DNA of 64,000 nucleotides from Prunella strophiata (lineage: Eukaryota > Chordata > Aves > Passeriformes > Prunellidae). Positions 30,864 to 42,800 of this stretch are shown here, in pieces. The notes below the pieces were generated by a model. The model saw nothing but the letters and a program-made list of their open reading frames with translations. It did no database searches and was not told where the DNA came from. Within the stretch, counting starts at the first letter, position 1, and every line of letters begins with the position of its first letter. A program made the position numbers and the translations under genes. Location of the stretch: contig JAZBQD010000013.1 of assembly GCA_036583965.1 (NCBI GenBank), positions 13,060,348 through 13,124,347 of the forward strand. The letters run 5' to 3'.

Positions 30864-33800
30864 GTGAGTGCCGCGGGCACGGGGAGGATGCGCTGCGCTC
30901 CGCGCCCGCCATGCGCGGCCCGCGCCGGCGCACGGCAGCGGCTCCGGGGCGCGGGGTGCGGGATCGTGCGGCTCGAGTGTGCGGGAGCGGCGGCTCCGCC
31001 ATCCCCGGGGGTCGGCAGCTCCGGGGGTGCGGGGGGCGGCTCCGCCATCCCCGGGGGTCGGCAGCTCCGGGGGTGCGGGGGGCGGCTCCGCCGATCGCGT
31101 GGGAAGGCGGCTCCGGCTCCCCCGTGGGTGCGGGGTGGGCGTCGTTCGGCTCCGCCGGCCGGGGTTTCGGGGTCGGCGGCTCCGCCGGTCCTGGAGGAGC
31201 GCTGCAGCTCCGCCATCCCCGGGGGTCGGCAGCTCCGGGGGTGCGGGGTGTGCGGGGACCGGCGGCGCTGGGGCCGCCCCCGCCCGGTGCGTGCCCTGCC
31301 GCTCGGGCCGGCTCGGTGCCCCGGGTGCCCGCACGGCCCGGCGGGCAGCGGCTGCGGCACAGGCGGAGTGAAGGGCAGCCGGGCAGTGCCGCAGCCATCC
31401 CCGGACCCGGGCAGTGCCGGAGCCATCCCCGGACCCGGGCAGTGCCGCAGCCATCCCCGGACCCGGGCAGTGCCGGAGCCATCCCCGGACCCGGGCAGTG
31501 CCGGAGCCATCCCCGGACCCGGGCAGTGCCGCAGCCATCCCCGGCAGCCGCAGCCATCCCCGGACCCGAGCAGTGCCGGAGCCGCCCCTGTGGCTGTCCT
31601 TGCTGCGGGCTGCGACGTGCGGCTCTCGTGGGGATGGCGGACACGGCGCTGCAGTGCTGGGAAATCGCACGGGCGAGCAGAGCCGCAGAAATATTACTGA
31701 TGTCCCCGTTCAGCTTTTTGTGTGACGTGGAAAAGGGATGTGGCTGAGAGCATTGCTGCTGGGGCTTCGCTGTGCGTGTCAGCTATAAAAAAAAAAATAA
31801 GTCACTATAAAAATGGAACCATTTCCCAATGGTTTTGTCCTCTTGAGGCCCGAAATAATGATTTGGTTTCATCTTATCTAAAAGTCCTCCACAGTTCAGT
31901 TGTTTCTCTTTGGATGAATCTCTTGGGATATTCTATTACAAGTTTTCCTGACCTTGATCTGTGCATTATCTCACATGTGATGTTATGCATAGGAGCATCC
32001 TCAGACATTAAGTTTTCCCACTGCTTGTGGCTTACCAAGTGCAGCCTTAGACTTCTGCAGGGCTGCTCAGTTGTACAAGGTACTGGTGGAACATATCTGC
32101 TGGTCCTGTAGTCACCCAGGCACTGAAGAGAAAAAGAGCAGAGAAAGCTGAAGGTTTTGCTATTATAAAACAGTAATTGTTACTAAAATTTTGAGACAAA
32201 ATGGGTAAATTCTTTATGTGTACATATATATATATATACCTTCTTTTTATGCCTGTACATTCCAGCAGAGTTCCTATGGCATTCTGCATTTCCTTTCATA
32301 TCTTACCCTTTGCTCTCACTGGATAATACAAGACTAGTTATTGTTGGGGACATCACTGCTCATTTTTCCTCTATAAGGTTATTTGCTTTACAAATTAAAT
32401 ATTTACTTACCTCCTCCTTCTACTTTAGCCATCCCCGGACCCGGGCAGTGCCGCAGCCATCCCCGGACCCGGGCAGTGCCGGAGCCATCCCCGGACCCGG
32501 GCAGTGCCGGAGCCATCCCCGGACCCGGGCAGTGCCGCAGCCATCCCCGGACCCGGGCAGTGCCGCAGCCATCCCCGGACCCGGGCAGTGCCGGAGCCAT
32601 CCCCGGACCCGGGCAGTGCCGCAGCCATCCCCGGACCCGGGCAGTGCCGCAGCCATCCCCGGACCCGGGCAGTGCCGGAGCCATCCCCGGACCCGGGCAG
32701 TGCCGGAGCCATCCCCGGACCCGGGCAGTGCCGCAGCCATCCCCGGACCCGGGCAGTGCCGCAGCCATCCCCGGACCCGGGCAGTGCCGGAGCCATCCCC
32801 GGACCCGGGCAGTGCCGGAGCCATCCCCGGACCCGGGCAGTGCCGCAGCCATCCCCGGACCCGGGCAGTGCCGGAGCCATCCCCGGACCCGGGCAGTGCC
32901 GCAGCCATCCCCGGACCCGGGCAGTGCCGGAGCCATCCCCGGACCCGGGCAGTGCCGGAGCCATCCCCGGACCCGGGCAGTGCCGCAGCCATCCCCGGAC
33001 CCGGGCAGTGCCGGAGCCATCCCCGGACCCGGGCAGTGCCGGAGCCATCCCCGGACCCGGGCAGTGCCGGAGCCATCCCCGGACCCGGGCAGTGCCGGAG
33101 CCATCCCCGGACCCGGGCAGTGCCGCAGCCATCCCCGGACCCGGGCAGTGCCGGAGCCATCCCCGGACCCGGGCAGTGCCGCAGCCATCCCCGGACCCGG
33201 GCAGTGCCGGAGCCATCCCCGGACCCGGGCAGTGCCGGAGCCATCCCCGGACCCGGGCAGTGCCGCAGCCATCCCCGGACCCGGGCAGTGCCGGAGCCAT
33301 CCCCGGACCCGGGCAGTGCCGCAGCCATCCCCGGACCCGGGCAGTGCCGCAGCCATCCCCGGACCCGGGCAGTGCCGGAGCCATCCCCGGACCCGGGCAG
33401 TGCCGGAGCCATCCCCGGACCCGGGCAGTGCCGCAGCCATCCCCGGACCCGGGCAGTGCCGGAGCCATCCCCGGACCCGGGCAGTGCCGCAGCCATCCCC
33501 GGACCCGGGCAGTGCCGGAGCCATCCCCGGACCCGGGCAGTGCCGGAGCCATCCCCGGACCCGGGCAGTGCCGGAGCCATCCCCGGACCCGGGCAGTGCC
33601 GGAGCCATCCCCGGACCCGGGCAGTGCCGGAGCCATCCCCGGACCCGGGCAGTGCCGGAGCCATCCCCGGACCCGGGCAGTGCCGCAGCCATCCCCGGAC
33701 CCGGGCAGTGCCGGAGCCATCCCCGGACCCGGGCAGTGCCGGAGCCATCCCCGGACCCGGGCAGTGCCGGAGCCATCCCCGGACCCGGGCAGTGCCGGAG

Positions 33801-36800
33801 CCATCCCCGGACCCGGGCAGTGCCGCAGCCATCCCCGGACCCGGGCAGTGCCGCAGCCATCCCCGGACCCGGGCAGTGCCGCAGCCATCCCCGGACCCGG
33901 GCAGTGCCGGAGCCATCCCCGGACCCGGGCAGTGCCGGAGCCATCCCCGGACCCGGGCAGTGCCGGAGCCATCCCCGGACCCGGGCAGTGCCGCAGCCAT
34001 CCCCGGACCCGGGCAGTGCCGGAGCCATCCCCGGACCCGGGCAGTGCCGCAGCCATCCCCGGACCCGGGCAGTGCCGGAGCCATCCCCGGACCCGGGCAG
34101 TGCCGGAGCCATCCCCGGACCCGGGCAGTGCCGCAGCCATCCCCGGACCCGGGCAGTGCCGGAGCCATCCCCGGACCCGGGCAGTGCCGGAGCCATCCCC
34201 GGACCCGGGCAGTGCCGGAGCCATCCCCGGACCCGGGCAGTGCCGCAGCCATCCCCGGACCCGGGCAGTGCCGCAGCCATCCCCGGACCCGGGCAGTGCC
34301 GCAGCCATCCCCGGACCCGGGCAGTGCCGCAGCCATCCCCGGACCCGGGCAGTGCCGCAGCCATCCCCGGACCCGGGCAGTGCCGCAGCCATCCCCGGAC
34401 CCGGGCAGTGCCGCAGCCATCCCCGGACCCGGGCAGTGCCGGAGCCATCCCCGGACCCGGGCAGTGCCGCAGCCATCCCCGGACCCGGGCAGTGCCGGAG
34501 CCATCCCCGGACCCGGGCAGTGCCGGAGCCATCCCCGGACCCGGGCAGTGCCGGAGCCATCCCCGGACCCGGGCAGTGCCGGAGCCATCCCCGGACCCGG
34601 GCAGTGCCGGAGCCATCCCCGGACCCGGGCAGTGCCGGAGCCATCCCCGGACCCGGGCAGTGCCGGAGCCATCCCCGGACCCGGGCAGTGCCGGAGCCAT
34701 CCCCGGACCCGGGCAGTGCCGGAGCCATCCCCGGACCCGGGCAGTGCCGGAGCCATCCCCGGACCCGGGCAGTGCCGGAGCCATCCCCGGACCCGGGCAG
34801 TGCCGGAGCCATCCCCGGACCCGGGCAGTGCCGGAGCCATCCCCGGACCCGGGCAGTGCCGGAGCCATCCCCGGACCCGGGCAGTGCCGGAGCCATCCCC
34901 GAGCTGTTCAGAGCTAATCTAGTGGAAGGCAGGTTTTGCATTGTTTCTAGTTAAAAAAGTCTGAATAAGGCAGAAAAACAAACACTGAGGTATTACATCA
35001 AACTCTTTTAATTACACTGCTATTGACAGTGAATATGAGCACACTGTCCTGAGGTGCAGTGGCTTAGCAAGGTGCCTTCACCTGAACCATGGCAAGCAGC
35101 TGTGACATGTGGTGGTGGCCTGAAAGAACGAGTTTGAGGATGAAAGGGCATGGACTTGGTGAGGCACAGAGCTCAGCTGGCAGATGGTTCAGCATGGACC
35201 ACGTCAGGGCACTCACCTGCAGCTGGTGAGCACATCCCCAGTGACCTGTGCCCAGCTCAGCCACCACTGCAGCATCCTGCTGCTGCCAGGGAGCTCCTCA
35301 CACAAAGTGTGGGAATTCCTCACACAAAATGTAGGAATTCCTCACACAAAATGTAGGAATTCCTCACACAAAATGTAGGAATTCCTCACACAAAGTGTAG
35401 GAATTTCTCACACAAAATATAGGAATTTCTTACACAAGGTGTGGGAATTCCTCGCACAAAGTGTAGGAATTCCTTGCACAAAATGTAGGAATTCCTCATA
35501 GCAAATGTAGGAATTCCTCATAGCAAATGTAGGAATTCCTCACAGAAAATGTAGGAATTCCTCATACAAGGTGTGGGAATTCATCACACAAAGTGTGGGA
35601 ATTCCTCACACAAAATGTAGGAATTCCTCACACAAAATGTAGGAATTTCTCACACAAAGTGCAGGAATTCATCACACAAAGTGGGTGCTCCTTCCTCATG
35701 CACTTAGACCTTCAAACAGAAAGAAAATGATGAAAGATAAACTCAATTGACGTTCACAGTCAAGCTGGGTAAAGGATTCCAGCAGAAATAGTGTTTGAGA
35801 ATGACTTGTGTCACGTTCAGTTCCTGTCTTATCACCTGCTGTAAATGTTATTTATTGAAATAATATAAATGGGCCTTCAGGGAAAGAAAATTCTGATCAG
35901 GGAAAAAGTAAAGAGTATTAGCTAGCAATGAAGTCCATCTTTCTGATTCAAAGGCTAGTCAGGTCATCACTAAAACCATCCCGTGCAGATATTTCTATCC
36001 AATACTGGTTTTCTTAAGACTTTATGCCATTCAAAAAAAAAAAAAAACCAAACAAAAAACAAACAAACAAACAAAAAACCCCAAAAAACCACCAAAAAAA
36101 CCCCAAAAAACCAAACCACAAAACCTGTATGTGTGGCCAAAGGCTTGGCTGTGTCACTTCTAACACAAATCTGCCACACCTGAGGTGATGTGCATGTGGT
36201 ACACTTTGTATCATGTATGTTAATAACATGAAATACATATTCCAATTAATATTTGGCTTCAGTTGTATTTGTATATGTGTTTAGGAAGTTATTTGTTCTT
36301 TTTTTTTTTAAATGTTGAACTTTTGGTTAAATATAAATGAAACAATGACGTTGTCTCTGGGTTGAACACTTGCCAGCATAGATTAATTTTATGGCTTAAT
36401 ATCACAGTGTATACTCTGTTTATGATACCACAGCTCTTCCAATAACTGCTTCATCTTTTCATAAATAAGATATTCATTTCCTGAGTTTAAAGTAAGTGGT
36501 GACAAAGGTACCAGAATCTAATTTGGCTAAAAATCAACTTGCTAAAACAAGTGGTATAATTAATGTGCTGTGGGCTTTCTTCCTATTGGTGTGCATCATC
36601 TTTAATCACCTTAAAAAATATGAGCAATGAATAAAGAATACAGCACTAAGCAAAAGTCTTTGCTTAGGCTGCCATTGTTCAGCCTTAGAAATGAGATCAA
36701 AGAGAGTGTCAAGGAAGAAAAGAAATTATTCTTCCCTGCCCCTTGAAATGCTTTGTTCATCTTTTATTACTTGGTAGTATGGGGGAATAGAAATCTGGAA

Positions 36801-39800
36801 TTAATAGGTTAATTAGAAAGATTTAGATTAACTGTTTTGCCAATATGTAAATATTTTCTGGAGAGGGAGAAATTGTTTTGGCTCTCATTAACTGGCCAGT
36901 TGAGACAGCCATTCTGTAAATCTCCAGGTAATCAACTGTGAGAGAATTAAACCCACAAATCCAACCCTGCTTATCCTCCCTCCTGACAATTGGGTTTGGG
37001 CTTAGACATTTATTGGAGTAACTCAGTAATCCAAACATTTCTGCTGTTTTGTGTGCCAGTGTCGGAATCCCACGGGAGAACAGGGGATCCTCCTGTCCTC
37101 AGGGCAGCTGTGGGAGCTCCTGCACCTCCCTGCTGGCTCTGCCCAGGGGCTGGGACCTCCCTGCTGGGACATCCTGACTGGGACATCCTGACTGGGACAT
37201 CCCTGCTGGGACATCCCTGCTGGAACATCCCTGCTGGGACATCCCTGCTGGGACATCCCTGCTGGGACATCCCTGACTGGGACATTCCTGCTGGGACCTC
37301 CCTGCTGGGACCTCCCTGCTGGGACCTCCCTGCTGGGACATCCCTGACTGGGACATTCCTGCTGGGACATTCCTGCTGGGACATTCCTGCTGGGACCTCC
37401 CTGCTGGGACCTCCCTGCTGGGACATTCCTGACTGGGACATCCCTGCTGGGACATCCCTGACTGGGACATTCCTGGTGGGACATCTCTGCTGGGACATCC
37501 CTGCTGGGACATCCCTGCTGGGACATCCCTGCTGGGACCTCCTGACTGGGACATCCCTGACTGGGACATCCCTGACTGGGACATTCCTGCTGGGACCTCC
37601 CTGCTGGGACCTCCCTGCTGGGACCTCCCTGCTGGGACCTCCCTGCTGGGACATCCCTGACTGGGACATTCCTGCTGGGACATTCCTGCTGGGACATTCC
37701 TGCTGGGACCTCCCTGCTGGGACCTCCCTGCTGGGACATTCCTGACTGGGACATCCCTGCTGGGACATCCCTGACTGGGACATTCCTGGTGGGACATCTC
37801 TGCTGGGACATCCCTGCTGGGACATCCCTGCTGGGACATCCTGACTGGGACATCCCTGACTGGGACATCCCTGCTGGGACCTCCTGACTGGGACATCCCT
37901 GCTGGGACATCCCTGCTGGGACATCCCTGACTGGGACCTCCCTGCTGGGACATTCCTGACTGGGACATCCCTGACTGGGACATCCTGACTGGGACATCCT
38001 GACTGGGACATCCCTGCTGGGACATTCCTGACATCCCTGCTGGGACATTCCGACTGGGACATCCCTGCTGGGACATCCCTGCTGGGACATCCTGACTGGG
38101 ACATCCCTGACTGGGACATCCCTGACTGGGACATTCCTGCTGGAACATTCCTGCTGGAACATTCCTGCTGGAACATTCCTGCTGGGACATTCCTGCTGGG
38201 ACATCCCTGACTGGGACATTCTGACTGGGACATTCCTGCTGGGACACCCCTGGTGGCTGTGCTCAGGCTGGGACACCCCTGGTGGCTGTGCTGAAGTTGG
38301 GACACCCCTGGTGGCTGTGCTCAGGCTGGGACACCCCTGGTGGCTGTGCTCAGTTTGGGACACCCCTGGTGGCTGTGCAGGGCCATTCCCAGAGCAGGAG
38401 GCTGCAGGACAGGTGTGTTCAGCTGCACCTCGGCATGAGCTCCATCACTGACAGGGGCTGCCCTCTACCACCGTGGTCTGCACTGCCAGAACTGTTTGTA
38501 ACACAGGTTTAAGCTTTGCAGAGTTCTTTGCTCCTTCCAAAGCTCAGTTACTGACTTCAGAGCACAGAGACAGGAGGAGCTGGTCCCCATCCTCACTCCA
38601 CATTTTTAATTTCTGTGATTCACAGTGAACTTTATTCATAGCTCACTCATGCCAATGCAATTTGTCTATGTTGCTTCTAGGAGAAGTCTGAGAGGGAAAT
38701 GAAGTGAAGGACATGTTGTTTCAACAGTTCTGGAAGAATAGGATCATTTACAAAGAAAACAGGAGATCGGGCAGGGTTTCAACTCGTGTAATTTGATGAG
38801 CTTCAGTGGGAATTGTGAGCATTCAGGTCTGGCCAAGTTTCTGTGAGGCAGTGGAATGACTCTGCTCCCTTCACAAGCTCTGAGTTGTGCCATATACATT
38901 TAACAGTAGTTGGTGCACAGCTGCTGTGCAGAACAGACAGCTGAGGGAAGGAGATAATTAATATTTTTGGATGAAGCCTATTTTGTGCCATTCAAGAAGT
39001 GTCAGTGTATCCACCTACCAGGAACTTTTTGGAAATCAAACATTCTTTGTCTGCAAGTAATTCCATTAAATCAGTATCAACTGAAATTTAGAACGTAAAT
39101 GTTTCTGAAAGGAAGGCATCACAGAAAACAGAGCAAGTTTCACAACCATAATACCTTAGAAATAAGCACATTTTAAACTCCTGTGCCTCCTCATCAGCCA
39201 GGCTGTGTTTGCAACTCTAAAACTGTTTCCTTATGTGAAAACCTGTGAACTGCAGATTCATGCTGAAGGAGGGGAGACTGCTAGCCAGGAGAAGTGAGAA
39301 GTAGTGATCAATTATGTAGGGAATAAAAAATTAAACATTGTAAAACATCGCTTGGTATTTCATGGATGTGTTAGAGAAAAAAGTTTTTTTATAGAAATCT
39401 CAAAGAGAAAATGTGTCAGAAAAGGGTTGTACCTTCTAGCAGGATCTCTGCACACAGTATAGATCCAGAGAACACATTTAAAAGTTTCACTTATAAGCTT
39501 TGTGATTTCCAAAGAATATAAAAAATGTTCCAAACAAAGAGAAATTAATTTCCTGAATGCTAAAATGAAGGGAACTGGGAAATACTTTGTCCAATACTCA
39601 GGTGTGTATAAATATCACAGAGTAAGCAGTGAGCAGTATAATGTACTTTTAAAAATGCTCTTTCACATTTACTGAGTGGCTGAAGTTCTCCCCGATGCTT
39701 TCTGCTTAGAAAAACACCCAAAATCTGGGATCTGACAGCTCAACTCCACTTTAGAAATATTATTTCCCCAAGTCATGGCATTGGCTTCCATGAGAGTTTC

Positions 39801-42800
39801 AGCAGAAGGAAAGAATGTGGAAAGGCAAATTCTAGATCCAAGCAACATTGAGGGTTTGTTAAGACACTTGGGGATTTATCTCCTGTGTTAAGAACTGTGA
39901 TAGAGAGAAAATGCAGCCTTGGGATTTGGCATTTCCAGTGTTGTCTTTGAGCCCCAGACAGCAGGAGCTGGATTCATTTTTATTTCTCATTCACAAAGCA
40001 TTTGTTTATGAAATGGCAAGATAATGCAAATAGCCATTTGCCAGGAGGAGAGGAGATATGGATGATGTGTCTCCTCTGCCTTGCCTTCATTCAGGGACAT
40101 TTGTGACTTCACAGACAGATCAGTCTTCCAAAAAAACCCCCTGCAATAACTTTGCAGTGCTCCCTAATCATGTTCCTTGGTAACAGCTTATGTGTGAAAA
40201 TCAGTCTGCTTTTTTTGGTTGTAAAGATGAAAAGCCATTTAGAAAACATGAAAATAACACTGTAAATTTCAGTACTTAAATACTACCCAATAACTCAGCT
40301 TCTACACGCATGTATTTCCACATATGCATAATTTGAAGCCTGTGATTAATGATATAAAGCTCAATGGAATGTTTAGGGGATCAAGGCCTCTTTAAATCGG
40401 GGAATTTGAATTATTCTGGGAATATTTGCTTATTTTTCCTTCTGAAGTTGTATGCAAATTTTTACATGCTCCTGAGCAGAATAAAAATGTGTAAAAAAAA
40501 ATTTAGAAGTTGTAGAGGTAATGCACAATTTCTGAGCCTTGGAACACTTGAGGGAGTCCCTCTGTATTTCCTGCAGAAACAGCTGTGGTTCCCCAGGGAG
40601 ATGTGGAGCTGTGGAAAGTGTGGAGGAGAAGTACTCATCCCTAGTGTTTTTATCAAAACCCCACTTTTGATTGGAATTCCTGGCTGAGTTTCTTGATTCC
40701 TGGTGTCCTGAGAGAGTTATTTCCAAATTAATTGTAATATGCAAACATATTGCTTGTACATGATAGTGATTTATGGTAATTGGAATGCTGATGGAAAAAA
40801 AATCCTTTCAGACCATTTAATGAGCACCTGTGAAATTGTGGAATGCATGCACGAGCATCCCAAGTATTTGCCTGGGAGATTTTCTCTCCACAGCTGGGGG
40901 CTTTGGGCAGCATCATTGGGATGTAAATTGGGAGCCTCTTTCAAGGGCAAGGCAGGTACTTGGAACCAGTGCATGGGGCAACTGGTGTTAGTAATTGCTC
41001 AGCAGTGTGAATAAGGAGCTTAAAATGTGCCTGTGTTTTATTATTTATTAGCATTTATCACAATTTATTGGTCTTGTTTCGAGCAGTGGAATGAAAGGAG
41101 TTTCTTTTCAGGCTGAGGAAGAAATCCAGCAGCATATGTTGTGCCAGTGTCTGATACAGTGCTGATGCATTCCTTCCAAGGCCTCCAGACATTTTACAGC
41201 ACTCTCAGCACCAGTTTCTGCAGGAATGACTAACTTCTGCAGGACAGAAAATTGCATTTCTTGGGAGGCTATGCAATAATCAGGAAATGCAAACAACATT
41301 ATCCAGGCAGTCAATGAGTTAGCTGGATTTCAATGCCAGAACAATTAATACACCATGAGAAATCAATCAGCTGCCACAACAGGGAATGAGCAGAGAACAT
41401 TCTTGGGGTGTTTTTGTGATGCTGACAATGCAAACACTCCGTGTCAGCTGACACAGATTTGCTCCTGAATGAGTTTGGCTGATGTTTTTGGGAACATTGA
41501 GAAGTGATTCTGGTTTCAGGGGGAGCAGTAAAGCTGTCTGTGATCAATCAGTTCCTTGCTCTGGCAGCCTTTGCATCCATGTTTTAATATGAGAACCACT
41601 GGATGTAAAGCTGACTGTCAGGGCTCTGTTGTTTTTTCTTTTTGGAACTGAGATTTTTAAAGCAGGTTGTGAAGGTGTTTGTGTAATTACTTTGTGTAGT
41701 TTTTTGCTCATACTTCAATTATCCTTTGCCTGGTTTATAAATGGGGGAGCTAAGGCAAGAAGCAATTAAACCCACCATCAAACAGAAGGGGAGCACAATT
41801 CAGCTCCCTGGATTTCTTAATGCATTTTGATTTTTGATTTTTTGTAGCATTGACTAGCTGGACATATTGGTGCTTTCTTCACTTGGTGTCCTTTCTCCAG
41901 AACAAGGGGCTGAGAATCTCTAAGAGCAGGGTCTGACACAAAAATTCTGACACACTCCCCTCAAAAGGAGGGTTTCAGAATAATGAGTTGAGTCAGGGAG
42001 GCTCCTGGCCATACTTCATTTCTCCTGATTTTTGGAAGCTGTGTGGATCAGGCTTGGGCCATGCAGTGTTACATTGCTTGGAAGTGTCCCTGTGGCTTCC
42101 CAGTGGTAAAGATAACAAATATCTTCCAAGAAAAAAAAAAAAAAAACCAGCCTTGTGAACAGCTTCTGGTTGCTTGAACAAAAATGGCATAAAGTTGAAA
42201 GGCAGAGCAAAGTTTAAGGAAAAACATTTTGATTAAAGTTTGCTTCATACACTGGTGTGCCTATAACATTAATAGTGACTTCTTTATTCTTTTTCTATTT
42301 GTTCCAATAATGAAGGAATCATCTCGATGCTGCAGGTCACATCTGTGTTCTTAAAGATGCTTTCATGTATGAAAGTGCAGCTGAAATAGCAAACCTGACC
42401 TCCACAGACAAGTTTGATGCAGCCCTGGCCATTCACCTCTATAAAGGAGGCAGACTGCTGCAAGGTAATCCTCCTTCTGCTTTGCAATAAAAACACCTCC
42501 TAAAAAAGTCCTGCAAGGGAGGAGAATGAATCCTAACTGTTATAAATGGCTACAGATGTATAAACCCACACAGAATATCCTTGCTCTGTTTATCCACTTC
42601 AGCAGTGTTCAGAAATGCTAAAAATCCCTCTCACTGGGAGATCTGATACAGAGAGAGCTAAATAAATGTATTTTAAACCACATAGTGCTCTTCATAATTA
42701 AGTACTTTAACTACATCAGGATAAGAGCATTACAGTAACATTAGGATCCTTTCAGCAAATGTGTTCTTTCAGAGGACAATGGCTTGGCTGAGTACAGCTG

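Larger units (their letters stand above)
30620..31640 (+). promoter_or_regulatory. GLT1D1: CpG island at the GLT1D1 promoter and first exon
   Basis: CpG density and G+C rise abruptly around 30620 and stay high past exon 1 (30796-30863). Just upstream of the ATG are GGGCGGAGCGG and GCAGCGGCCGCG words and no TATA box, as in typical CpG-island promoters. The right half of the island merges into GC-rich tandem repeats, so its apparent extent is partly repeat-driven. Confidence 0.8.
30864..42315 (+). other. GLT1D1: GLT1D1 intron 1
   Basis: This 11.5-kb intron holds six tandem-repeat arrays between 30990 and 38380, annotated separately, and otherwise AT-rich unique sequence. A stretch of A/C low complexity is at 36035-36125 and a poly-A run near 42128-42146. 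From 38400 to 42315 I see no gene, mobile element or array. Confidence 0.9.

Noticed and set aside
30570..31747. Long Pro/Gly/Arg-rich frames on both strands around GLT1D1 exon 1
   Set aside because: GC-rich CpG-island DNA has few stop codons; only the 68-bp exon 1 frame matches a known protein.
32310..34954. Plus- and minus-strand open frames of 806-870 codons
   Set aside because: They are products of a 28-bp repeat without stops in any frame; all six frames are open and none shows homology or splice logic.
37010..38363. Minus-strand frames of 382-446 codons rich in CPSQ/VPAGMSQ
   Set aside because: They follow the 14-bp minisatellite in all frames of one strand; no gene features.
35296..38380. 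Tandem arrays considered as CRISPR-like repeat/spacer structures
   Set aside because: Units are directly adjacent with no unique spacers, in a vertebrate intron.
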